64,000 nt of DNA from Limnoperna fortunei. Lineage: Eukaryota > Mollusca > Bivalvia > Mytilida > Modiolidae. Each line of letters opens with the position of its first letter. Position 1 is the first letter of the stretch. Location of the stretch: contig OX104124.1 of NCBI GenBank assembly GCA_944474755.1, positions 20,248,452 to 20,312,451 on the forward strand, given 5' to 3'. The translations under genes and the position numbers were made by a program. The notes beneath the pieces are model-generated. The model ran no database searches, had not been told where the DNA came from, and was given only the letters and a program-made list of their open reading frames with translations. Below are positions 46,720-58,510 of the stretch, piece after piece.

Positions 46720-49566
46720 AAATTTTGTACTGTATAGTTTTAATTTACCAGGTTAAAATGCCGCTTGAAGTGGCATGTTTTGATTTGAACTCGGCACTCG
46801 GCGGACAGAATACTCTTAATTAAAAATATAAATAGTAATGGTGACAAATCGCGACCTATAAATTATTAAAACAAATATAATATTACATCTTCCGTCCAAT
46901 TTGCAGCTTTCAAAGCCCCCGGGAAAAATTTGTGTCAGCTTTTTTGGTGACAAAATGAGGAAAAGGGGGGGGGGATTGGAAGCAACTCGACATACGCTTT
47001 GAAAAATATTTAGCATCTCTCTGCCAAAGTAGAATAGATAACATATCAGTACTTATTAAATATATAATATATATAAGTATTGTGTCTTTTGTGTAATGTG
47101 TGGGTCTCAAAGCCTCTTTGAACAAATTTGTGTCAGCTTTTCAGAGCTACAGATAAGATTTTCTTCATTGGGTTTTTCACCCATCTGATGATTTATTTCA
47201 TTGGGTATTTTTTTATATATCACTTTTATCATTTTTTTCACCCACTCAAAAATAAGTTAATTTGGGATTTTAACTCATCTAATATTTATTGAATTACATG
47301 TAGGTTTTTTTTTGCTGACAAAACTGTATTCAACAGGAAACATGCATCTCTTCTTGTGAAATAACCTCCATACCTTGAGCACCGTATGCTGCATGAAATA
47401 TACATGTACATTACATTGGGAATACCTCGGTTGTTACTTTGCAAAATAATGGGAATCATAATTACGTAACTTTGTGTATTTATTTGAATGAATTAACGCA
47501 ATCACTCAGACTGAACAATTTTATGCACTCAATGAGTGAATTAAGCATGTTTCTAAAAATTGATTGGGTTTTAGGCCTTTGATATTGCGTTTTGCAACGC
47601 AAAGCTATAAAAATAATTGGGTTTTATGAAAATTTAATTGCGTAATAACGCAAATATGCAGCTTATCTGGAGCTCTGGCTTTTTGTACAAAAAGGGGGAA
47701 GGCTGAAATACATTTGCAATGTAATGGTAAATTTTTTAAGCTGTGTGTGCATTAGAGACAAAGTGTGGTGTGACGCTGTTAAGAAATTTTTGCTTTACAT
47801 ACGGGTAACTTGTGCCGCGTTAAATTGATTTTATCTGTCAAGTCTGGGTCTTTGCTGTCCTACTGAATAATCGGAGAGTATCAAATATTGTTTATGAATA
47901 TGGAGGGCGATTCGTGTGAAGAAGTCGCATTATCGTGGTCCCACTTTGCCCTCGATCATCTTCCAAGGCGAAGTGAAGTTGCCCTATCATTTTGTAGAAT
48001 CGCCTAATGTCGCCTTTAAAATTTTATTCTTATTTTGGTAAGAATTGTCGTATTTTTGATACAGCGTAATGCTTTATGTTTTTTTATGCTTTACGCGCCA
48101 CAAAGTCAACTGGTACCCATTTAATTTGTATTAAGTATATAAAGCGTAGGTTTAAAATACGACCGAAAAACTAGTTCTGTGCAAAAAACATTACATTTTC
48201 CGGAGCGGATATGAATTTGGTACTGGAGATTGCAAATGTACTATGCTGAGAGGTATGAAATGAGTATTGCAATGACAGAAACGTAGTAAAAAAGTATTTG
48301 GCAGTAACTTTAATCAAATTTAAGTGAAATATTTTAAAATACTTTTAATAGTTAATTTTACCATTTTACATAATATATTATGTGTCACAATGATGTAATT
48401 TTCTACTTCTAGTTCTTATAGTACTTCATTATAATTCAATCGATTTGTGTACAAATAACAAAGAAACATTTATTTTAATGAACAGTTTTGTGACAGTTCA
48501 TTCTTTTTTTTATTGTTATGTTTAATACATGTATTTATGAAAATGTATGAAATAAGTAAACTGAATAGTTAATCAAATGTTTGATACTTTATCCTCAATA
48601 AATTAAACTGCTAAAAAAACATATAACAATAAGAATGCAAATGCAAACACTTATTTAAAAGAAAACAAAGAAAACAGGACGCTTTCGCGACATATAATGA
48701 AACTCCCTGTTGTCCACCCACTTTTCCCTCTTCTATTCTCACTTCTCCCTGTCAACCACCCAAAAGAGAAGTGACTTCTCCCTATAATTGATGGTGACAT
48801 CAAAGGCCCTTTGTAACTTCATTCTAAGCAGTAGCAGAATCAATTTATGTTTTTTTATTCTATTGAAACATGTTTTAGTTTGACTCTAAACCAGGTTATT
48901 GGTTAAAAATAACCTCCAACGTGTTTAAACAAAATAAAACGCGCCTTAAGTCAATTAATTTTCTTTTCAGACGATTGTTGTTGTTGTCCATGTAGAACGA
49001 ATAATTGTAATGGTCCCATTACTCGTAATGTAGCAGAGAAGGAGTGAATCACTCCCGGCACTTTTATGTCAAAACATGCATATATACATGTACAATCAGA
49101 CGTGGTTGATCGTGATATCTTTCGACAGTGTGACCATTTTTTGTATCGGTTTCCAGCTAAAAATCAATCATTATTGATACTTGATGATAGTTATTGCCAT
49201 TTTTAATGAGTAGGATTTAAGTTTATGTGTTGTCTGTCTTGTTTTGCATTAAACAAAACAATGAATGTTTTCTATATTTAAAATGTACAATAAATTTAAT
49301 CTTTCTTTGTGCACGTGTTGAACAAGAAGTAGAAAATGACATCATTGCAAAAATAGGTCTATTCCATGGAAAATATGCTATTATAAATTCTTTAAAAAAT
49401 TGTTAGTGATATGTAATTGTAATTTAATTAATATGCTAAAAGTTACTTCCAAAATACTAATTATTATTATTGTGTTTTAATCTTGACAGTTAATAGGAAA
49501 CATCATATTTAAAACCTCTGGAATCGAAATCATATTTACTCCCGGTGATTTTCGTAATTTATTTGC
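46720..49566. other. Intergenic DNA with minor repeats
   Basis: AATTTGTGTCAGCTTTT recurs near 46926 and 47124. TTGCGT...ACGCAA stems lie at 47585-47602 and 47638-47653. At 47909-48006 a GGCGATTC/GAATCGCC pair brackets a short open frame, possibly a small element. No gene is supported. Confidence 0.35.
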
Positions 49567-49754
49567 TTTGTACTGGTTTCCGCCAGTATTAACTCCATGG
49601 TGGTATTGACAAAGATAAGTCAGACGGGAACCAGCTTAGGCGGTTTTCATTATTCCCCTTTGACAAAAAAATGTCACGTACAATATTTCAAGACGATTCC
49701 TGACGCAAATGTCAATTAAATTGTTCTGTCTATTCCCGATCTGGATTATAATTA
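49567..49754 (+). repeat. Dispersed repeat, copy 1
   Basis: Shares ordered blocks with 58670-58860: TTTGTACTGGTT, a GCCAGTATT-like block, GACGGGAACCA or GTCGGGTACCA, and TCTGGATTATAATTA or TCTGGATCATAATTA. Confidence 0.6.
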
Positions 49755-49786
49755 CGCCACCTCACCAAATATCCTACACGCGCGAA

Positions 49787-49789
<3 letters not shown>

Positions 49790-49822
<33 letters not shown>

Positions 49823-49892
49823 TTTTATTTGTTTTTCATAGTCAGGGTTTTTACATATTCCCCCTACATCACCACCTGACCAAGGTGTCATG
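49790..49892 (-). mobile_element. Retroposon 3' end with long poly(A), minus strand
   Basis: A T30 run (49790-49819) is followed by ATAGTCAGGGTTTTTACAT and ACATCACCACCTGACCAAGG. The same word order occurs at 55005-55054. On the minus strand this is a conserved 3' end followed by poly(A). Confidence 0.55.
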
Positions 49893-49983
49893 GGGTATCA
49901 AATTACAAACCTATTCTGACTATTACATGTATTTTTGTTATATCACAAGAAATAATCATGAGTACAATTACTAGAAAGTTATA

Positions 49984-50115
49984 TCTCTCATTCCCTCTCA
50001 CATTCACTCCCTTTCACCTTCACTCTTCTTCATATTCCCTCTTTCCCATACTCATTCTTCTTCACATTCACTCTCTTTCACATTCAACTTATATTACATT
50101 CACTCTCTCTACATT
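49984..50115 (+). repeat. Pyrimidine-rich degenerate minisatellite
   Basis: About 130 bp almost free of G, made of TTCACATTCACTC-like words with irregular spacing. Confidence 0.7.
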
Positions 50116-50119
50116 AGTT

Positions 50120-51054
50120 CATTTTCAATCATGCACTTCCAAGCAGAGTTATCTATATATCTTCACTTGAAAGAATAAAGATATATAGTAATTATTGACA
50201 TCATGATAAGTTCTGTAGATGGGGTCCCATAAAGCAATTTGGATCAGTACAACTTTGATTAATGATAAAGGTTATGTGCTGTTTGATATTGCATACCATG
50301 AATAATAATGAAAAAGAAAGAAAAAAACTGAATCTAAGTGTGTTATGGTTTTAAAACACAAGCGAAATAATCCTGGAAATTGATGTAAATAATGACCCCT
50401 GCATTGCATCCTTTTTAATTCTGGTTAGATACATACTAATGCATGCATGATACTATAACATTCTTTTTTCATAAACAATTATTGAAATCATTTGTATTAT
50501 GATATTAAACATGAAACAAACCACCCTTTTTCATACATCAGATATAAATGTATTATTTCAGAAGTATAAATTCATGCAAATATTATATTACAATCTCCCT
50601 AAATGTAATTTAAGGCTGTGGTATTGTTTACTCTCTTTTGTAATTTTGTTTGATACAATATACTAGTAACTGGAGATTCTGCATTTTAGCACTGAAAATT
50701 TGAGTGTTGGAGTATTTGGACTCCACATTAAAAAAAAAACCCAATATATTCGTCAAAAAACCCCCCAAAAAACCACACTTTTCTGAGCTATGTTGAAAAA
50801 TTTGGTCGGAAAATGTACACATTTCAGACATTTTCCATAAATTAGCACGGAAGTTGTTACAAAATTGCAAGCTAAGCTCAGAAAATAGCTCTGAAAAGTC
50901 CGAATATGCGCTTTATCGGAAAATAGCTTGGAATTTGTCCGAATATTCCGCACTAGGTCGGGAAATTGCTTAGAATTTTCCAAATACTCTGTGCTACTAG
51001 TATGTAATTTTTAAAATGTAACAAAAACCAAATGTTGATATATACAGAGTGCAG
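50120..51054. other. Intergenic, nothing recognised
   Basis: AT-rich. A GGAAAATAGC/CGGAAAATTT-rich strip (50800-50990) is mildly repetitive on the minus strand. No gene supported. Confidence 0.4.
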
Positions 51055-52412
51055 TTATATAAAACTATGTACATGGGACTTTAGATTAGAGCACAGCTGT
51101 GTTTTATTAACTGCCCAAAATGAATTGACGGAGTCTGCATTAATGAGATGGTAGCATATTCCATTGTGTGATAGAAAGAATGACCATTTTTTATGTACAT
51201 GTATCTTTGGAAGTTTGAATGTGTTGTATGTTTGTGTATGGCGTTTTCTAAGTCTGTTGTCAGTAGGCACTAGGATAGTTGTTGGTATTGCAATAAGGCA
51301 GTGTACAATTTTGTAGAATGTTATCAGGCGTGTTTTGAGACAGCGCTGTGCTAGTGTTGGCCAGCCCAGTGTATATATCATGTTTGTTACACTGCTGGAG
51401 TTATGGTAGTTGTTGGTTGTGTATCTGTCGTATGCCATGTCGGCATAAAAGCTCATTAGAGCTTGTGTTTGTATGTTGCTTTCAACCGACTTTAAATAAA
51501 GCTTTTTGACTTTGACTTTGATCTGGCCGCTCGTCTCTGTACCATTTCAATTTTTTTCTTATGTTCGATGTTATGTGGATCCCATACACTACAGCTATAC
51601 TCACGTTTTGGTCTTGCAAGTGCTTGGTGAGCTTCCGAGTTTATTTCAGTGTTTGATAGTTTGAGGTTTCTTTTAAGGAATCCAAGACATTTTGATATTA
51701 TGTTGTCATAATGTACATTGTAAGTTCCATTTCAGATTAGACTGTAAAGTGACTCCAAGATATTTTGCTGATGTGACAGATTCAAGAATGTGGTTATCAT
51801 GGTTATGTAGTATGTAATTGTGACTGATACATGTAGGTTGTTTTTTTGTGATACTGTAAGTTTATTGCAATTATCTGGATGGAAGGTCATTAGCCAATCT
51901 GCCTCCCACTTTGTTGCTGAGTCTAGGTCCTTTTGTAGTTTTGTGCAATCTTCTTCAGTTCTAATTTCCCTGTAAATGATGCCATCATCAGCAAATACTC
52001 TGAGTTTACTGTGTGATAAATATTTTGGGAAGTTGTTTATGCATAAAAGAAATAGGATAGGTCCTAGTACTGTGCCCTGGGGAACCCCAGATGCTACTGG
52101 TGCGGTATTTGAAGATGTTCCATTTATAACTACTGTTTGTGTATGGTCAGAAAGGAATGCTTTTATCCAGTTTAAAGTTTGGTTTTGTATGCCATAGAAG
52201 TTAAGTTTATATAGGAGGTGTTGGTCCTTATCGAAGTCCATTATTATTAAATCAGTTTGAATATTTTTGTTATAATTGCTTGTGAGTTCCTGTACAAAAT
52301 GGAGTAATTTGGTTTCACATGATCTAGATTTTCTGAAGCTGTGTTGAAGATCGTACAGAATGTTATTTTTCTCTAGGTGTTGCATGATGTTACTAGCTAT
52401 TATATGTTCCAT
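51055..52412 (-). pseudogene. Decayed LINE reverse transcriptase (Jockey/CR1-like)
   Basis: Minus strand. 52412-51732 encodes MEHIIASNIMQHLEK, then LQHSFRKSRSCETKLLHFVQ, VASGVPQGTVLGPILFLL, the catalytic box RVFADDGIIY and WLMTFHPDNCNKL. The first catalytic region reads IIMDFDKDQHLLYKL, shorter than the usual DFSKAFDKVPH form, so a few residues are deleted. After a frameshift, 51720-51541 continues with LGFLKRNLKLSNTEINSEAH and SVWDPHNIEHKKKIEMVQRR. 51456-51055 continues with YHNSSSVTNMIYTLGWPTLA to the C-terminus. An ~80-bp foreign stretch at about 51457-51540 splits the last two parts. The copy is 5'-truncated (in-frame stop just before MEHII) and dead. Confidence 0.85.
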
Positions 52413-52429
52413 TATTTTTCAGCATATAC

Positions 52430-53750
52430 TAGTACAGGTAAGCGAGATTGAAGTAGTTGTCAGCATTGTATTTTTCACCTTTTTTGGACACTCGGAATGG
52501 TATGCTTTTTAAATAAAATGGGTGGATTCTAGTAAATAAAGCTTGAGCTATTTATAGAACTTGGATAAGAATCATGCCTTGTTGTTATATAATAAGGAAA
52601 AATTTATTATTTTTCTGAGGTCAATATTTCACAATGAGACATGTCAGACTAGTTACCAAACGAGTGAACATACACTGTAAACTCATTTATTGGCTTTTGA
52701 TCCATAAAAAAAATTATCCTCACCCCAAGTGCATGTAATGTAAACAAACTCCATTAAGTTTTCCTCCTCAACATCCATTTGAAAAATGTGCCAAATTTTT
52801 TGATTGGGTAATGATTTTCCATTTTCATTGGTCAATATTTGAAAACTGATTAATCAAAAAACAAATTTGAGTTGTATTAAAAAATATTAAGCATTTCAGG
52901 AAAAAAAATCATTTTAAATTCTTTTGAGTAATATTTTAGAAATACAACAAGCTACTGCTTTAAAAATATTTACTTCTATATGATATAGATTTTACTTAAA
53001 GGATACACTGTACCTCACTAATAGAACATGAAAAATTTACATTTTTAAAACTTAAATGTTAAATTTTATGATTTATTACAAATTTAATTTAGTTTTTTGT
53101 ATTGATAGCAAATAATTATTTCAATTTATGCATTTGTAAAACTCGGAATATCTTTAGGTTTTCAGAGCTAATACTTATAAACTAGTTTAATTAATAAATT
53201 GAATGTGAATATTTTAACATGTCACTGTCAAAGTTTTTAATAAACAATAATTGCTGTTTGTGACCAATGTTTATATTTTCAGCATAATTTTATTAACCAA
53301 AAAGATATTCTACTGAAATTCTAACATATTTAATGCAATTGTAAATCCCCTTATCATTGAGCATAAATATTAAAGTCCAACTTTTCCAAGCTAAAAACAG
53401 GAAAACAGGCAAGCAATCCAAGGGCTGGTAACGTCCACAGTCATGTCCACCATCTAAGTCAAACAGTTGTTGTCTAATATTCAAGAAACATGGGGAAAAT
53501 GTTTTTAAGCATAATATCTCGACTGACATTGATAACCAGCTAAATTGCTTCAGCCACTTCAGAGTTATGAAAAATGAAATTCAGTATTTCAAGACTCTTG
53601 GAGCCTTCTCCTGAGAGTCCCATGACTTTTGTCAACCGAACCTTTCTGCTGTCCAAATGATTTTAAATTTTATTAAAGATGTTAAGACCTGTCGCTCCAT
53701 TTATTCTAACATCTGACAGAAACAATGGTAAGACTACCACATGAACCCCC
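52430..53750. other. Intergenic, no supported gene
   Basis: Very AT-rich. The minus-strand frame 53293-53529 shows no family features. The decayed transposase-like gene begins beyond. Confidence 0.4.
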
Positions 53751-53759
53751 CCAATTAAA

Positions 53760-54651
53760 AATATGCAATGCATTAGACTATCACAAGATACATGGAGTTC
53801 ACACGACTCGCACATGCCTTATTGGCAATGCATGACTGTGTCCACTGTGTGGTTCACCAGTGGCTGCCACCCAGTCCCAAATTCTTTTATTTATGTTAGA
53901 AATAATGCATTTTTAGTGGGGGTTCTAATGGAAGTCTTTCCGAAATAATGTTTTAGGATTGAGTGTCAGTGGATGAACAATTTGTGCATTAATGACCCAC
54001 TTGTGACAAGTCACAGTGTCCATACTTTCATCCCATAAAATTGTTACCATAGGTGACTTTTCTAAAGTGGTGTTGATGTTATCATCAATAACTGAAGCAA
54101 GAGCTGAGCATAAGTCAGTTGCTGTTTTGTAACATGTATAATCTGTTTGCTCATTGACCTTCAGTTTGTCAATATATGGAGTGTTTAAATGTTTAAGAAA
54201 TTTTTAAGACTTGTGTATTTTGACAACAACAGGCATTCTTGGGCCATCCAATAAACGGTTTGAATTGCCACCATGATGGCATTTTCTTATCGGTTAAAAA
54301 TGCCTTAACAGCTTTTTGAAAGTTGAGTTTTTCTTTTGGTGCTTTCAGAGCTCTTAAAATGATCATCTTCTTTCAAATATCTGGTAAGCATACTAGTTTT
54401 AAAATTATTATACAGCCCTTTGTCAATTGATTGGTTCTTTTGTCCTTGATACAGACTTTACAAAACAGGAGGTTTTCTCAGAGTCATAATCTAGCCAAGG
54501 CCATTTTGCAAACCATGATTGTTGAAATTTTTTTGTTGGTTGCTTCGATACCAGACATTTCTTCATTATTTGAGGTTGTTGAAACTTCTGGGCTATTGTT
54601 TGGAAGGAAGAAGGTAATTTTCTGTTGAGATTCCTTGTTTTTGGGTGGCAT
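53760..54651 (-). pseudogene. Decayed hAT-transposase-derived gene (ZNF862/KIAA1586-like)
   Basis: Minus strand from an ATG at 54651 (MPPKNKESQQKITFFLPNNS). After a frameshift at a run of seven A's (about 54527) comes FQQSWFAKWPWLDYDSEKTS. This is the KFQ-x-W-x-x-KWPWL-x-YD start of the zinc-finger region in hAT-derived proteins of this group. Further on, in shifting frames, are NNFKTSMLTRYLKEDDHFKS, then SPMVTILWDESMDTVTCHKW (the DES-TD catalytic-core phrase, here DESMD) and SCIANKACASRV, a degraded form of the HC-x-AH-x-L-x-L-AS motif. Several frameshifts and stops show it is dead. It could be a transposon relic or a retrocopy of a host gene. The C-terminal dimerisation domain was not found. 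Confidence 0.7.
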
Positions 54652-54768
54652 GTTTACTTGGTACTGGAAGTGTGTTGCGGGACATACTAAAATTAAAACT
54701 TAATTATTTTAGTTAATATTTAAATTACATTAGTCAAATTATGCTCCTAAATTTAGATTCTAATTATA

Positions 54769-54879
54769 ATGGCATCCAAAAATGACAACACTGTTGCGAT
54801 CAACCTTAATGGAGTGCCTGTACTGAAAGAACCAGCTCAAATAAAATGTCAAAGTTCCTATGTGATTTTGACATTCTGA
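54769..54879 (+). CDS. Possible short or first-exon reading frame, weak
   Basis: 37 codons starting MASKNDNTVAINLNGVPVLK. The start is protein-like, but no domain, donor site or downstream exon could be fixed. It lies divergently 117 bp from the transposase-like pseudogene start. Confidence 0.2.
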   Translation: MASKNDNTVAINLNGVPVLKEPAQIKCQSSYVILTF

Positions 54880-55845
54880 TGACGCTGGCCACGGTAGGCA
54901 GTCATCTAGTGCGGCATTTCAGAAAAGTAAGGGTCCATGAAACGCACTGTCACATTTTAAGCTCTGCAATTCCGCGTCCCAGAAATATCTCTGTTTTTTA
55001 TTCATTTATTTTTTTTTTTATAGTCAGGGTTACATCACCACCTGACCAGGGTGTCTTAAATTGAATTACATTGAAAGCAATTTATCTCTTATCAATTTAA
55101 GAACTGTGAACTCTTTAAATTTTTTTAGGAGACATTAAATCTGCATTTTTGTCATTTCATACAAAAGTGTAGTAGGGATTTCATCCTGTTTGTTATTTTA
55201 ATTCTACCCTCCCTCCCCCCCACTTCCCCCCCCCCCAAAAAAAAAAAGAAAAAAGAAAAACCTGAAAACAAAATGAAGGAAATTAAAAACCCAAATGTTA
55301 AAATAGGTCAGAAAATTTGTTATTTCAGTATGAGGAAAAATTTATTTTGCAATGTGCAACCTCCCTGCAATGTGCAACCCTTCCTCATCGAGTGTTAACA
55401 TGTTTAATGTTAACAAATTCAGATAAGCAACCATAATATTACATTTATACTAATGCAGATTTGTACAGTGTGCAGGTAGAATTGAAGACAAGAAATTTAA
55501 GTTGTATTGTGCGTTAGTTGACATTTTCTGTTAAACTATTCAAACTGTCATCATTAATTTAAACAAAATTTCAAGACTGTATTGTGTTATTAACATTTTG
55601 TTCCCAAACTATTATGAACTTCCATATGATAAAAATGTTTACTTTTCTCATCAGACTGGTACATGTACATTGTTGTATTTATAATTTATTTTGTTTTACT
55701 TTCAATTAATTTTGTGATTCTACTAGTATGTACATTTCCCTATCTTTTAGCATGCCTAACGATCTGAGCACTTATTACTGTAGTCCACATATACTTTGGT
55801 TGGTTGTCTATACATCTGTAATAGCTGTAAATTTCTTCTTATTAT
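54880..55845. other. Intergenic with a retroposon tail and low-complexity tract
   Basis: 55005-55054 repeats the ATAGTCAGGGTTACATCACC end with poly(T), as at 49790. 55205-55260 is a C-rich then A-rich tract. No gene seen. Confidence 0.45.
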
Positions 55846-56320
55846 GAAGGCCTAGCGGCCAATGGCTAAGGTAATTACACATTTAGTTATCTTATTTTGA
55901 TCACATGAATGTTGTCACTTAGAGTGCTGGTTTGAGTATTATTGTGGGCAGGGCAGACTTGACTTCAACATGGGGCCTCGGTGGCCAAGTGGTCAAGGTA
56001 GTTCGTCTACTATTGATCACGTGGTCTGTCAACACTGAGATTGTGGGTTCGATTCTCACTGCAGGCAGGGTGTACTCGACTCCAATCTTAATTGACAAGG
56101 ATTGCCAGTTTTCCTACCGCAGGTCAGGAGTTCTCTCCGGGTACTCCGGCTTCCTCCCCCAATAAAAACTGGACGCCATGAAATAGCTGAAAAATTGTTG
56201 AAAGTGGCGTTAAAACACCAATCAAACAAACAAAACAAATCGACTTCAACCTTACTTGACAAGATTGCCAGTTTACTGTTTTCATGAAACCCCATTCAAA
56301 TACACAAAAACAATCAATTT
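55846..56320 (+). mobile_element. Old SINE split by a younger SINE
   Basis: The host SINE runs from GAAGGCCTAGCGGCCAATGG through TTGATCACATGAATGTTGTC and TATTGTGGGCAGGGCAGACT to GACTTCAAC. It resumes at 56242 with GACTTCAACCTTACTTGACA and a short remnant. Together the halves follow the SINE order. Confidence 0.8.
55970..56241 (+). mobile_element. Complete young SINE with 9-bp target duplication
   Basis: Best-preserved copy in the window: GGGGCCTCGGTGGCCAAGTG (box A inside), box B GGTTCGATTCT, the core CTCCGGGTACTCCGGCTTCC, CCCAATAAAAACTGGACGCC and a CAAACAAA tail. GACTTCAAC flanks it at 55961-55969 and 56242-56250. Confidence 0.9.
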
Positions 56321-56530
56321 GGTTATTTTGCAGTGCTCACATTTAAGCTGGTGTTTTTTTCTTGTCACTAAAGTCAACAAAATTAGTAGAAAATTTTAGA
56401 GAATTGAATTACCATTATTGTTTTTACCCATTTATAGATCTTTTCATTGAAACAATGTAATAGACTGGAAGATGTGGAAGATTAAATTAATTGTGGTAGA
56501 AATGGACTGGTGTTGAGTGAAAGTAATTAA

Positions 56531-56690
56531 TATTCATCAATGGGAAGGGTGTGCTCAATTCTAATCTTAATTGACAAGGATGCAGTTTACCTACCAATGT
56601 TCAGGTGTTTTCACCAAGTACTCCAATTTAATTTCTTTCCCCAACATGTGCATATAGCTGAAATTGCTGAAAGTTCTGTTTACAAACAAA
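56531..56690 (+). mobile_element. SINE 3' part, old
   Basis: GGGAAGGGTGTGCTCAATTC, TTAATTGACAAGGATGCAG, TTTTCACCAAGTACTCC and TAGCTGAAATTGCTGAAAGT follow the SINE order with many changes. Confidence 0.7.
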
Positions 56691-56997
56691 AAATATTCTT
56701 TGAAACAAGTAAAAAAATAAAAAATAATCTAAATTAGTTCCTATGGAAGATTGAATCGAATGTGTTTAGATATCATCTTCTATATCTTTTTCCTGTTAAG
56801 TTTGGTGTCATACAGTCTCTATTTGTCTGTTGTTTTGGGGGTCAATATTATTTAATCCGGGAGTTTGGATGTTAGAACTGACTGTTAGTCTAAAAAAAAA
56901 ATTAAGTGATGATTTTATTGTAATATATATATTAATGCTGATTCTCAATAACAGAATAATTATTTGGTTTACTCATACTCATAACTGTCCAAGCTCG

Positions 56998-57028
56998 AGC
57001 TTTTACTGGGTACTCTGGGTTCTTCCCC

Positions 57029-57059
<31 letters not shown>

Positions 57060-57113
57060 AAGAAACAAACAAAAAAAATTCGGATGCCATGATATATGTT
57101 AACAATTGCTAAA
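56998..57113 (+). mobile_element. SINE left part with a C25A12 expansion
   Basis: ACTGGGTACTCTGGGTTCTT, then 25 C (57025-57049) and 12 A (57050-57061) where the SINE normally has CCTCCCCCAATAAAA. ATTCGGATGCCATGATAT and AACAATTGCTAAA follow. The 3' remainder is at 59217-59250, past the inserted DNA element. Confidence 0.75.
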
Positions 57114-57261
57114 CAGTGTTCTAGCAAGGATTTGAAAATAGAGGGGTGCATGAGAAGGGCACGCATATTTTGCATATTTTTTAGTGTGATTGCGGTTGTT
57201 GCACTTTTGTTGTTATTGTTATTTGAATAAGTGTTCTGTTAATTGCTGTTTTGAGCCTTTT

Positions 57262-58510
57262 GTTTTTATATGTTTTTATGGGTATATAGTGTTCATGGCG
57301 TCCGTCCATCCTTCCGTCTGTCCGTCCGTTACACTTTCTCTTATTTGCAGCTCCTCCTACACCATTGAATGAAATTTGATGAAACTTACACAGAATCTTT
57401 GTCACATAGTGCCATTGTGCAGGAGACATTTAACATTTTGATTGGAATGATATTTGGGGTTTCCCATAGAAAAACATGGACTTTGTCATTGACCTAAGGG
57501 GGTCCCTATCTCTTATGTGCAACTCCTCCTACACCACTGAATGGAATTTAATGTAACTTACACAGAATTCTTGTCACATAGTGCCATTGTGCAGGAGATA
57601 TTAAACATTTTGATCGGAATGATATTTGGGGTTTCCCATAGAAAAACATGGCTTTGTCATTGACCTAAGGGGGTCCTCATCTCTTATGTGCAACTCCTCC
57701 TACACCACTGAATGGAATTTGTTGAAACTTACACAGAATCCTTGTCCCATAGTGCCATTGGGCAGGAGATATTTATTATTTTGATCGGAATGATATTTGG
57801 GGTTTCCCATAGAAAAACACGGACTGTCATTGACATAAGGGGATACCCATTTCTTATGTGCGACTACTCCAACACCACTAGATGGAATTTGATGAAACTT
57901 ACACAGAATGTTGTCACATATTTCCATTGTGCACTAGATATTAAACATTTCGATTGGAATGATATTTGGGGTTTCCCATAGAAAAACGGACTTTTTAATG
58001 GACATAATGGATACCCATCTCTTATGTGCAACTCATTCCTACACCACTGAATGGAATTTGATGAAACTTGCACAGAATCCATGTCACATGGTGCCATTGT
58101 GCAGGAGATATTTAACATTTTGATTGGAATGATATTTGGGGTTTCCCATAGAAAAGCATGGACTTTGTCATGGACATAAGGGTATACCCATCTTTTATTA
58201 GCAACTCCTCCTACACCACTGAATGGAATTTGTTGAAACTTACACAGAATCTTGGTCACATATTGCCATTGTGCGCTGAATATGAAACATTTTGATCAGA
58301 ATATTATTGGAGGTTTTCCATAGAAAAACATGGACTTTGTCATTGACATAAGGGATGCCATTCTTTGGGGTATTGGGGAGGGTTACATGTTTTATCTGCA
58401 ACTTCGCCTTCATGTTTAACTAGATAAAGTTTCAATTTCATAATTAAGAACACCTGAATTTTCAAAGTAATTGTGAAGTGGGGGGTATCAATGGTGAGCA
58501 TTGCTCACAG
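57262..58510 (+). repeat. Tandem-core element, six units of 168-173 bp
   Basis: A lead GGCGTCCGTCCATCC with TCCGTCTGTCCGTCCGTT is followed by units whose CTCCTCCTACACCA-type start is at 57351, 57523, 57694, 57864, 58032 and 58205. Each contains GAATGGAATTTGATGAAACT, GTGCCATTGTGCAGGAGATA and GATATTTGGGGTTTCCCATA. A diverged seventh start is near 58402. The layout is that of bivalve pearl-like elements, some of which are non-autonomous Helitrons. Open frames across it are incidental. Confidence 0.85.

Noticed and set aside
47900..48008. Short plus-strand frame containing MEGDSCEEVALSWSHFALDH
   Set aside because: Bracketed by a GGCGATTC/GAATCGCC inverted pair, so more likely a small palindromic repeat than a gene.
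56830..57175. Frames encoding poly-Pro or poly-Gly stretches
   Set aside because: Produced by the C25A12 tract inside a SINE.
57181..58259. Repeated open frames of 75-131 codons on the minus strand
   Set aside because: They follow the 168-173-bp tandem core and repeat the same peptide words; no start, splice or domain support.
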